From the NCBI GenBank assembly GCA_002633025.1, contig NMRB01000145.1, positions 77,438 through 141,437 of the forward strand: a stretch of 64,000 nucleotides of DNA, written 5' to 3'. The position numbers were made by a program, and so were the translations under genes. Below the pieces are notes generated by a model. The model saw only the letters and a list, made by a program, of their open reading frames with translations, was not told the origin of the DNA and made no database searches. Shown here one piece after another: positions 1-9,500 of the stretch. Source of the stretch: Notospermus geniculatus (taxonomy: Eukaryota; Nemertea; Pilidiophora; Heteronemertea; Lineidae). Numbering within the stretch: the stretch's first letter is position 1; each line of letters starts with the position of its first letter.

Positions 1-2654
1 ACATAACATTGGTAAGTTGTCTATGATATGAAAACATCACACTGCTTTAAATGTTTCATGAAGAAAATTTCCGTAGCAAGAGCTCATTAGTGGTCCAGGT
101 GTTTGGTGATGAGTTTCATAACCGAAGTTGCTTCCGCTCTTCCATAACTGAAGCGAGAACGTCCTGCACATTAGCGGTCTCCTGATTGGCTAAGTTAGCC
201 TGAAGGATGACCTATCATATATTTTTTTTTAATATTCTGCGGTATGGTTCATCGGAGCACAATAACAATCCTGATTGGTCAGTTTTGCCGACTCATCTTG
301 TTCCCGATCTTGTTCGGCGTTTTTGCGCAGGAGACTAGAGTTTTCGCAAAGCCCCCGAAACGCCAACGCGAACGTCTGTCCTTTTGTTCTGTGCTCTCTT
401 CGTGGCATCGAACAATAGGTTTGGCGTTCGCGTTGGCGTTTCGGGGGCTTTGCGAAAACTCCCTACTATGACCAGGTCTGTTACCTGACCCTGATACAAA
501 ATATGTCCCACTACGATCGCCTCCAGTTGGATTAATTACCTGTCGGGGAAGCTGACAGGGGAAGTGACATGCCAGTTGCAGATTGAACACATCAACCTAC
601 GTGTAGTCGTGACTTGAATTACTTCGTCGGATCGACGACCTCGACAATTGTCTGCTACAAGACAATTGAGAGCAGAGACTGCTGCATCAGATTGATTCGT
701 CTTCAATATCCTGAACACCTCTCACTAGCGGACATATTCATAACCTTTGGAATCAAGACACTGGAGGGATCAACAGGCCCTACCCTTTCCAAAACCATTT
801 TCTCTAGGGTGCCTTTCTTCGCTCTTCCCCGAAGCTCTGTACCTCTTCGCTTATTGCTAGATTAACTTTGCGTTTTGCGCTTTGCGCGTGTCCGTTGTGA
901 GTGCGTGGTAGGAAAAGTAATTTTATTGTTGGTACCACACATAAACATAGGGGACGGACAAGCGCAAAGCGCAAAACGGAGAAGTATGGATCTACCTTTA
1001 AACTCTTCTTTCTGGCACAGGTTGTGATGCTTCTTCCTCCGGTGTCAGCCCAGAAAGAACTAGAAAAAGATGACAACATTCTACGCCACACGCTCGCCAG
1101 CATCCTCAGAACGTTCACTGCGTCGGCTTCTGTATCCCAGTCGATGAAGAAGGATGTCAATATGTATCGGTAAGTTGTAGTTTGGTATGGAAGAAATCTG
1201 CATATTTTTCATTTTGGAGAAGTATTTCCTCGTGGCCCACTTGCGACGGAAAAGCGGACACGTCAAAATTCGTCATCGGAAAAGCCCGAGTCCCAGCGAC
1301 AGCTACATTTTGTCCAATCACGAGAAATTTTATTTTTGAAGCAGCCAATAAGAGTGAGCTGTAGAGAGGAAGGGGTTTCCAAACTTCTGCAACACCTGAC
1401 TCTTGGCCAACAGGGCTCTTTCTAGGCGTCACCCATCAGTGGCAGGAGAAGCAAATTATGCGTGTGACACTTTTTGCCAATTTTTCAGGTCGCACGACAC
1501 AGAGAACCCCGCACGGATTGAGAAGCGAAAGGCTGTGATTGGTCAACGTTACCGATGGACGAATAGGACCATTCCCTTTCAACTTGAGTTGGGAGAATTC
1601 AGTACGTCTTTTATGGGTTCGATTCGCACTGCACTCGCACCATTAAGGGACTTTCATTGATACCATGGTCGTTTCTCCGTGGGTTCCGTTTTCTCTCCGA
1701 CCTTCAAAATCAAATCGAAGAAGCTAAAGATTCTCTTCAAGATTCTCGCAAGTAACATTAACATCATTCCTCCGTATCTTGCCAAAGATTATTGCGAGAT
1801 AATTCTCATTTCTCCCTCCGTAGCGGAGCACCAACTTCACGAGCTTGAGACAGCGTTCCAGACGTACATGACAGAAAGCTGCCTGACGTTCCGACCAGCC
1901 GTTCCAACCGATGTCAACAAACTCTACTTTAAGAATGGACCTGGGTGAGTAGATTATCACGACGAAGAAATACCTTCCGTGGGGTGTTATTGTCGCTGAT
2001 CGGGCCTACAGATAATCCACTTCCCTGGCAATAAGGCGGGAAACTGACACAAAGGTGGCTGAAAAAGTGTAGTCCTTTCCATGAAACTTTGGGTCTGTGA
2101 GCGTCTTCAGAGACTTGCAAACGAAGAAAGGCATCGTTTTGATGGGCTTGCCGGTACATTGTTGTCCTGAAGACTTGATTGGAAGCACTTCACTGTGACC
2201 TTATTGTAGTCCACCTTCTCGAAAAACTGTGACCTCCGCCCTCAAAGGTCCGATTTCGTTTCATTTCAGATGCAGTTCCCAATCAGTAGGTATGACCGGA
2301 GGCACACAGACGATCACCCTCAGCGCTGATGGCTGCCGGTCGGTATGTGATATTACATTGTTCTCATTTCTATTTAGACATCTTGAAGGTGGTAACCTTG
2401 AATCAACTCTGTTTAAGGTAGTCTCTCGGGACGATTTGTCAAATAAAACCAAGTCTCATGCAAGTCGCCATTCCTCTCGCGAACAACCGGGCTTATAGCA
2501 CCCTGAGCCTCGTTATCGAATAATTTATCTGATGTCGCCTCTGTAGTTGTCCTGTCTCTTTCCTTCCCAGCTGGGCATGTATCTCCACGAGCTTGGCCAT
2601 GCTGTCGGCCTCCTCCACGAACATCAGCTACCAGGAAGGGAGAAACACATTTGA
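1..2654 (+). pseudogene. Truncated astacin metalloprotease copy (partial duplicate of the 12411-16486 gene)
   Basis: Near-identical to 12442-14972 of the intact astacin gene, introns included. Recognisable exons: tail of exon 1 at 1-11, exon 2 at 1021-1169, exon 3 at 1489-1601, exon 4 at 1824-1944, exon 5 at 2270-2342 and the start of exon 6 at 2571-2651. All splice sites and frames are kept, and exon 3 has one extra codon. The zinc-binding helix HELGHAVGLLHEH is encoded, but homology stops abruptly after codon CAC ATT and the next codon is TGA (2652-2654). The Met-turn, the rest of the protease domain, and the EGF-like and ShK modules are absent, so a product could not be an active astacin. 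I infer a partial segmental duplication whose breakpoint lies inside exon 6. The start of this copy is outside the window. The short open frame at 2708-3007 downstream is not recognisable. Confidence 0.85.
338..461. repeat. 124 bp foldback with perfect 37 bp arms (astacin copy 1, intron 1)
   Basis: Arm 338-374 is exactly the reverse complement of arm 425-461, with a 50 bp loop. The arms start GAGTTTTCGCAAAGCCCCC. The same element is at 12780-12902 in the intact gene, so the insertion predates the duplication. It resembles a small non-autonomous DNA element, but no family is assigned. Confidence 0.85.
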
Positions 2655-3339
2655 AAATCACAATCCGGCTGCTGATTGGGCAAGAGAAGTGATCATGTGA
2701 TCTCATCATGGCGACGACTAAAAATGTCAGTTGGGATTTCTCGACCTCAGCTTCCATACGGATACACAATTCCTGCTCACTTTTCAGCCTGAAATTCAAC
2801 TCCGGTAAGTTGATGCTGTCCAGTACGCTGTCTCAGGTCAATTCACCAATCGATTCATTGCCAGATTCAGACATTTTGGAAGGTTGTGAGTTGAAATATA
2901 ATCCAATAATGGATGCAGCCATCTTATGTCACGTGACCTTCTACAGAATTACCCACAATGCACTGTATCACGGCAATAACGACGTTATGGGCCAGACGTT
3001 TGTGTAGCAGTCCTGCGGAACGAAACGGCTGGCTGCGCGAGACTACTGATTGGTCGGTGCTGGCGCAGGTGGTAAGTATGTGAACTATTATGTTGACAGA
3101 TTTTCTATTTTTTAACATGGAAAACCACCGGCGTGATTGGTGAATTTCCTGGGTCAAAGGCGGTCACCTTCTATCTGCATTCTGGTACGTCAGCCGTATT
3201 GAGAATTGAATAAATTTACATAATTTACATAAAATTTTCAAGTGACGTCACTGTCAGAATTCCTCCACAAATGACGGCCAACACTGGTCCTACCATTCAG
3301 TAATTCAAAAGCGACACCATCGATAGGACCAGGTACTAT

Positions 3340-3490
3340 AGTCTAGAATCAGTGCAAAGCGGACACGTTCATGCTTGATTGAGCACCAATCAAGAGAATT
3401 TTCTTTTGTAAATGTATTGGTCCGCTGGAGCTTTGCTACCATGTTTTGGCAATAAACGCGGCTGACAGCTCTTTTTGACTCGGTTGGCAA
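3340..3490. repeat. Dispersed repeat, copy 1 (other copy near 26440-26600)
   Basis: Shares the ordered blocks GCGGAC, ATTGAGCA, CAAGAGAA, TTTCTTTTGTA, TTGGTC, CATGTTTTGGCAATA and GGCTGAC with 26490-26590 in the same orientation. The copies are diverged, with small indels. Class unknown. Confidence 0.6.
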
Positions 3491-3934
3491 GCGGATGAAC
3501 ACGGTGCATCAGGCTCGGAAATTTGAGAACATTTCGGCTATCGGCCCTCAGCGTTCAACTCGTAGGCCTATACGATCGACATGGTGGACGAAGANTGAAT
3601 AGACTCGCAGTATTTTGAAATCATACACTACGTGCTGAATACCGTGGCTTGCATGGTCTTTCGCCATGAATATTTGGATAATGTGCGGGTCGGCGCGCAC
3701 CTTGCAGCTAGACCTATTTGACCTACATTTACCTTGTAGACCTACCTGCCTTGTAGCCCTATATTTAGTATTTTAAATCTCTATGTTAGATATCGGTCTA
3801 CGAGCTCGTGAGCTCATGAGCGCCTGAGCTCATGTTTCTTGTATCTGATAGACCGATGAAAAATAAAGCTTCTATTCGATTCTGTTGCGAGCGAAAGATC
3901 ACACCAATCCCAAGGTAAAGGCAAAATTTTGAAC

Positions 3935-4280
3935 AGTGACCTCTGTGACCTTGAAGAGTAGGTCAAATCAAAAACCCGTTATATATATAATGTAGGCCTA
4001 CCCTCATTAGATACACCTATGATAAAAATTTGGAGGTGGTCCACTCATTAGTTCAGGAGTTATTGCACTTTTTGTGTTTTTGGTTTCCGCCACCTGGTGG
4101 CCAAGCTAAGAGTCGAATCGGACCGAAACTTAGTGTCATAGGTCATGTGACCTAGGGGTATATATGTACCAAGTTTCAGATCAATAGCTCCAGCGGTTAC
4201 GAAACGTGCCCTGCTAACGGAGTACGACGGACGACGGACGCAGACCCACGACAAGAGCCCACCCCAGGTGAGCTAAAAAT
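3935..4280 (+). repeat. Dispersed repeat related to the array in HAUS8 intron 3
   Basis: Contains GACCTCTGTGACCTTGAAGA, a CCTCATTAGATACACC block, a TTTTTGGTTTCCGCCACC block, and a 3' end made of short ACGGACG units followed by GAGCTAAAAA. The same order of blocks recurs at 31560-32275. It is likely a non-autonomous transposable element; superfamily not determined. Confidence 0.55.
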
Positions 4281-4784
4281 GTTTGCACGGCGGCAGTGTA
4301 ACCAGAAGTACCATGTGTGTAAAGAATAAATATCCAGTTGTTTGTTGACTCCGGTTAATACATCACAACAGATGTGTTCATTGACATTATTTCATTCTGC
4401 GTTGCAAGCTGTGCCAGTGGCGTATGTCAGCCAAGAACTTCCGGGGACGAGGTGTACACAGTATAGGCCAAGTCAAGGACAAACACTTCGAGAGGTGTAT
4501 CGTCTTGCTTATCTCCAAACTGGGAAGAATCCACTGCTAACGTAATCGGTCACAACTCGACCATATCAGCCACGCCACCGACTACAAGCGCCCCCGTCCG
4601 AAACTTTCATTTCATTGGAAATTGCATCGGATTTTATCCGAAACGAAATTTGGAAATTTGAACCATTTGACAGCGACATCCACATTGAAGCAAGGAATGA
4701 CCTCCTAGTCTGGCCAAGGAGTCTACGTGACAGCAGCTCAATTTGGACCTCAACTACCCAGTCAGACCAGGACCCAGAGACAAA

Positions 4785-7700
4785 ATGGCCTGTGAAAAAT
4801 TCACTTGTTTAAAGGACTTCGAAGATTACGCTGCTACCCATCTCCCAAGGGAGAGCAGACTCTTCACCAATTCTGGTGCGGATGCGGAGGTCACAATGAG
4901 GGACAACGAGGCGGCCTTTACCAGGTGAGTATAAGGTATCAGGTGAAGAAATATATGTACAGGTAAGTAAAGTAGGCCTACATTGACATGCAGATGGGTA
5001 TGGACCGTCATGGCATGGTTGTTGGGTATTTGTATTTGTATTTCATTTTTCCGTCAGGGTCGACGCTATATAGCATTATTGGCCCTGGTAAGTACGGAGG
5101 AGGCCATCACAAGCTACTCATGTACCTCACTTGCATGGGGTCTTTTACTTGTCCTTGCAAAGGTAGGTACAAGGTAACAAAGGCTTCCCGAGGATTCATG
5201 ACCGTGAAGCCAATGTTAACCGGCGTTTTCGTATACCGTATAGGCCTACTTCTAGTTCTATGTAAGGCCCCGATTACATAGAAGTATACGGTATACGAAA
5301 ACGCCGGTTAACAATGGCTTCACAAAGGATTCGCGACCGTGAAGCCATTGTTAACCGGCGTTTTCGTATACCGTATACTTCTACATGTATGTAATCGGGG
5401 CCTTAGGCTTCCATTACATAGAAGTATACGGTATACGAAAACGCCGGTTAACAAAGGCTTATTATCTTGCACTCAGGTTGAGCGACAACTTTTCCATAAA
5501 TATTGTCACATCATGCCCTGGCAAACCTGAACAATTGCGAAGTTGTGGCTCAACCTGAGTGCAAGATATAAATCTTCGTTTGGTGCATTTACGGCCCAAT
5601 CTGTTAGAAATAGGCCAATTGAGATTTGGATATCGAATCCACTTCGAAGCAGATTGAATCCGTGATTTGACCCCGGATATACCATCTGGTTCTCACCAGT
5701 CTATCTGGCCTGACGGCCATCTAGCCTGGTTCGAATCCACCACATTTCCCGTTTCTGAGGGGTGAGAGCCTCAGCCAATCATCGAGGCGCGAAGGAAAAT
5801 CGACGTGCCAATCAAAATCCGTGTTACAAATGCGAGCGTGAAGAGCAAAGAAAGTGTCCAACGGTGATTTGTTTCGCGAGTTCTGATTGGCTCGGAGGCG
5901 GGGTCAAGTAGGGGTCAGGTTCATTAATAATTTATGCATTAACGGAAAAGATGACATGATTCAGACAAGGCTAAAGACGGAGTCGATACGGAGTCGATAG
6001 CCTTGTTTGGACAAGATGGGATATACCGGTGCAGTGTAAACGAGTGTACCCGTCATCGATCGTCCTCCGAACGCTCAGTAACAATCTGGTGGTAAAACCA
6101 GTGTCCAGGTGTCCGGCGGACAGATAATTACAACCGTCAGTTGTAAATGGCTGTCCGGGGAGGACTGGGATTTATGCCTAAGAGCTGTACATAGCCTATG
6201 CACTAAGTCTCCCTCACTGGGTTTGCAGATGGCGTATTCGCCCTCGGTACATGGTCGACGTATCCTCAAGAACCACCAAGGGAACCATTCTCGGCCACAA
6301 GGTCGACTTCCCCGTCGGCATATCACCGACAGCATTCCATCGGCTGGCCCATCCGGATGGCGAGGTGGCGGTGGCTAAAGGTACCACTCTTGTTGTTACC
6401 CTGCTTAGAGGGGGAAGAGCGCAAAGAAAAAAGCTGAGAGTCCTCTACTCAGCCTCGTGGCTGATGTGGTTGGTGTCCATCAAAAGCTTTTATTCAGGTC
6501 TGGCCGACTCGTCGTTTCGTTCATCTTCTCTGTCGTGTACATTAGCACATCTTTTTGGACTCTTTTATAGCTGCACAAGACATGAACACAATATTCATCT
6601 TGAGCACGACCGCCACCAGCAGTATCGAAGAAATAGCCGAGGCGGCACCACATGGGAACAACTGGTTCCAGCTGTACGTGCCCCATGATCGAATATTGGC
6701 CGAGGACATGGTCTGTCGGGCGAAGAAGGCCGGCTTCAAAGCTCTCGTCTTGACGATCGATCTCCCTGAGACAGGGAAGAAGAGAGCGAATGTCCGTGAA
6801 CCATTCGAGCTCCCCAAACAGTACAAACTTGGAAACTTTGAAAGTACAGCAGATGAAATGGCGGTATGTGTGGTTTGTGTCAAAGGTTCAAATCAACGAG
6901 GTGACATTTGCCTGGGACTGGCATTGAATAGCCAGGCTATTTGAGTAGATTGGTACCCGATCCTCCGCTAGGGGGTTTGGGCTGGCTGTCGCGAAAATTT
7001 ATAGACCGGGTACCAGTCTAGCTATTTGCGAGTTTGTTCCATTTCGAACGCCGAGGCATCGTCTCTTTGTTCGGTATGGCAGGGTTGGGATTGTTGGGGT
7101 TGGAAAAGTTAGGGACTCTCCGGTAATTTGGTCCGCGCCCCTTACGAAGATCTACCACACGCCAGAACATTACACAGTTCTGGGCAAATCCCTCTTATTT
7201 TGCGTGTGATTCGTCTCCAGGGCTCACTCTCGAACGGTGTGCCGACTGGTGGCCAATTCTCGGACAAGTTGACCTGGAAAGATTTGGATTGGCTGAGGTC
7301 CATCACTGATCTACCAATCATCGCCAAGGGCATCATGACTGCCGAGGACGCGGAGCTGGCAATCCAACATGGCGTTTCGGCTGTCTTTGTTTCTAATCAT
7401 GGTGGCCGGCAACTGGATGGATGTTTAGCAACGGTAAGGAGCTAATGAGACGAACACTGAGTTTTCCTCCCCAGTTCCTTTCAGTGATAGACCTGCAACT
7501 GCGCAACACAAATCTGCTAAGAGAGCGGCTCGCCATCTAAGAACATGCCCGATCGTTGCACAGAGAGCGGCTCTCCAAATAACACCAGCCTAGACTGAAA
7601 GCAAGAATTGGTTTTACCTCGCATGAAACCCGTCCCAACTTCTGATTACAGATCGACGTCCTGCCAGAGATCGTGAAAGCAGTCAGGGGCCGCGTGGAGG

Positions 7701-8996
7701 TTTACCTGGATGGGGGAGTGAGGCATGGCACAGATGTCCTCAAAGCGCTGGGACTGGGTGCGACGGCCGTGTTCATTGGTAGACCCATCATCTGGGGCTT
7801 GTCCTACAACGTACGTTGTGCAAGCTTTGAATCAGGAGTCTATTCAATTACAATCACTACCCATAAGGGCCGTTTAGACGACAGGCAAAAATCCACATGC
7901 GATCCGATCGAATCCGATTGTGGTTCAAATCTCTTGCGTGTAAACGCTGCCCAATGCGGTCCAATGTGGATTTTCGACCGCATTGGACCACATACGACCA
8001 CATTCAAATCTCGTCTAAACGCAAATGAGACCCGATGCGGTCGATCGGATCCAATCGGATCGAATCTGAATGTGGTTTTTTGGCCTGTCGTCTAAACGGC
8101 CCTATAGACTCGATTTCTATCTATGGGTGCTTTGCGTTCTTGACTGGCCAAAGGGAACATGCATGAAAGTAGCGTTCGCTTTCGCGGGACACACACACAC
8201 CTGCATGCTCTCTCGATGTTGCTGCAGGCATCGTGAATTCCACCGAACATCCATGCACACATCACCACCGCGGTAAAGAAATGAAGATTGATGTAATCTT
8301 CATAGACTATAGTATCAATTCTTTTTTTCAGGGGTATGAGGGGGTCCGAAAGGTCTTGTCTATCATGCAGGAGGAGATACACTTGGCACTGGCGTTGACA
8401 GGTTCGTTGTTTCCCTCCTATTTAGTTACGTATAGATTCACGCTGGTGATTCAAACACAAAATTATTTTATTCGTACGCGAAGTCGTTGACGCATAACTA
8501 ATGGTGCTTGTCAATGTCGTATTCGCAGTTCATCTGGTAAATGGAAGGGGTGACGGGTGATTACATAATAAGCTGTCACCCCTTCTATTTGCCTAAACAA
8601 CTGCAAAAATAGTCAACACGATTAGTTATGCATGGGTAAAAATCGCGTACGAAAAAAAGATTTTTACGTTTGAATCACCAGCGTGAGATTGGCGGCACTG
8701 GACAAGGTGGAGATTCGTTTAATCATTGGGTAGCGTTTAATCCGTCATGTTGTTGGGTACGATTCAAACAGGCACGGATCACTGAATTGTCCCTATATTT
8801 TGATTGGCAGTCATTCTGAACAGCCACTTGTTCGTAGAAGTTACCATGGTGATTTTTTACGAATGCATGACCGCTTCAATTTTGGAGTTGGTGCATATAA
8901 CCAGTTTATCCTTTTATTCCAGGCTGTACGAAACCACAGGCCATGAAATCAAGTCAGATTGTCCACATTTCAAACGCACACTATTCTCGTTTGTGA
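4785..8996 (+). CDS. HAO2: Peroxisomal (S)-2-hydroxyacid oxidase, FMN-dependent (HAO1/HAO2 family)
   Basis: Seven exons: 4785-4924, 6229-6380, 6571-6863, 7221-7433, 7652-7810, 8332-8401 and 8923-8996. They sum to 366 aa, the usual family length. FMN-dependent oxidation of short- or long-chain 2-hydroxyacids to 2-oxoacids with H2O2 release is the known family role. Visible landmarks: WFQLYV (Gln131, Tyr133), IIAKGI (Lys231), SNHGGRQLD with the catalytic His255 and Arg258, and YLDGGVR (Asp286) for FMN phosphate. The protein ends HYSRL; the terminal SRL is a type 1 peroxisomal signal. The start ATG at 4785 is chosen because it begins the conserved DFEDYA region; an in-frame upstream ATG at 4743 is possible. 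Introns 1, 5 and 6 carry SINE, hairpin and MITE insertions. Assignment to HAO2 rather than HAO1 rests mainly on the C-terminus and is tentative. Confidence 0.92.
5026..5165 (-). repeat. 5'-truncated SINE copy (same family as 44905-45165)
   Basis: The reverse complement matches the 3' body of the SINE at 44905-45165, including the blocks GCAAGGACAAGTAAAAGACC, CAGGGCCAATAATGC and the AAATACAAATAC tail. It lacks the tRNA-like head. Located in hydroxyacid oxidase intron 1. Confidence 0.75.
5203..5571. repeat. Cluster of three tandem hairpins
   Basis: Two palindromic units (about 5206-5319 and 5335-5458) share the arm GTTAACCGGCGTTTTCGTAT, each facing its own reverse complement and flanked by TTAA. 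A third hairpin at 5463-5570 has arms TTGCACTCAGGTTGAGC and GCTCAACCTGAGTGCAA. Probably successive MITE insertions. Confidence 0.8.
7866..8103. mobile_element. 238 bp MITE, copy 1
   Basis: Terminal inverted repeats AGGGCCGTTTAGACGACAGG at both ends. The interior carries further symmetrical GATCCGATCGAATCC-type blocks. An identical-length copy in inverted orientation is at 9263-9500. It sits in hydroxyacid oxidase intron 5. ATA flanks both ends; a target duplication is possible but not proven. Confidence 0.85.
8439..8686. mobile_element. Foldback MITE in hydroxyacid oxidase intron 6
   Basis: Terminal arms CACGCTGGTGATTCAAAC (8439-8456) and its reverse complement near 8669-8686. Inner sub-repeats include GCATAACTAAT and CGTACGCGA. 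No coding capacity. Confidence 0.8.
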
Positions 8997-9060
8997 TATG
9001 ATGACTGATTGAGGACCTTAATAATGGGCATCCTTGCTCGATAGAGGGCATCACACCGAA

Positions 9061-9242
9061 ACCAGGTGTAACGTTTTCCAGTGTGGCCGTTTTTCTGTGT
9101 GATTCCCATTGTTCGGAACACGCTGGGAAACGGACTCGCTGTTTCTCTGTGTGTCGCTCATTGTCCAGTCGCGGCTTATTCCGTCAATCTATTGTAATAT
9201 CACACTGGCCGACGGGCCTCACTGAAAAACGTTACACCGGTC
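9061..9242. mobile_element. MITE with ACCGGTGTAACG-type ends, copy 1
   Basis: About 180 bp with imperfect terminal repeats ACCAGGTGTAACGTTTTCCA and AAAAACGTTACACCGGT. An inverted copy with the same interior (GGAAACGGACTCGCTGTTTC, GGCTTATTCCGTCAATC) is at 27327-27507. Lies just downstream of the hydroxyacid oxidase stop. Confidence 0.8.
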
Positions 9243-9262
9243 CTAATACAGTGGATGCCATT

Positions 9263-9500
9263 AGGGCCGTTTAGACGACAGGCCAAAAAACCACATTCAG
9301 ATTCGATCCGATTGGATCCGATCGACCTCATCGGGTCTTATTTGCGTTTAGACGGGATTTGAATGTGGTCGAATGTGGTCCAATGCGGTCCAAAATCTAC
9401 ATTGGACCCCACTGGGTAGCATTTACACGCAAGTGTTTTGAACCACAATCGGATTCGATCGGATCGTATGTGGATTTTTGCCTGTCGTCTAAACGGCCCT
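9263..9500. mobile_element. 238 bp MITE, copy 2 (inverted relative to 7866-8103)
   Basis: Same TIR and same length as the element at 7866-8103, but with the interior in the opposite orientation. The two copies bracket hydroxyacid oxidase exons 6 and 7. Confidence 0.85.

Larger units (their letters stand above)
2655..4784. other. Non-coding spacer between astacin copy 1 and the hydroxyacid oxidase gene
   Basis: No gene could be supported here. The stretch holds two dispersed repeats (3340-3490 and 3935-4280), a single N at 3595 that probably marks a contig join, and an AGGCCTA-rich patch around 3700-3800. ORFs here are short and have no recognisable domain. Confidence 0.6.

Noticed and set aside
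2708-3007. 99-codon plus-strand frame after the astacin breakpoint
   Set aside because: The composition is not protein-like, there is no homology I recognise, and it is not joined to an exon by a supported junction.
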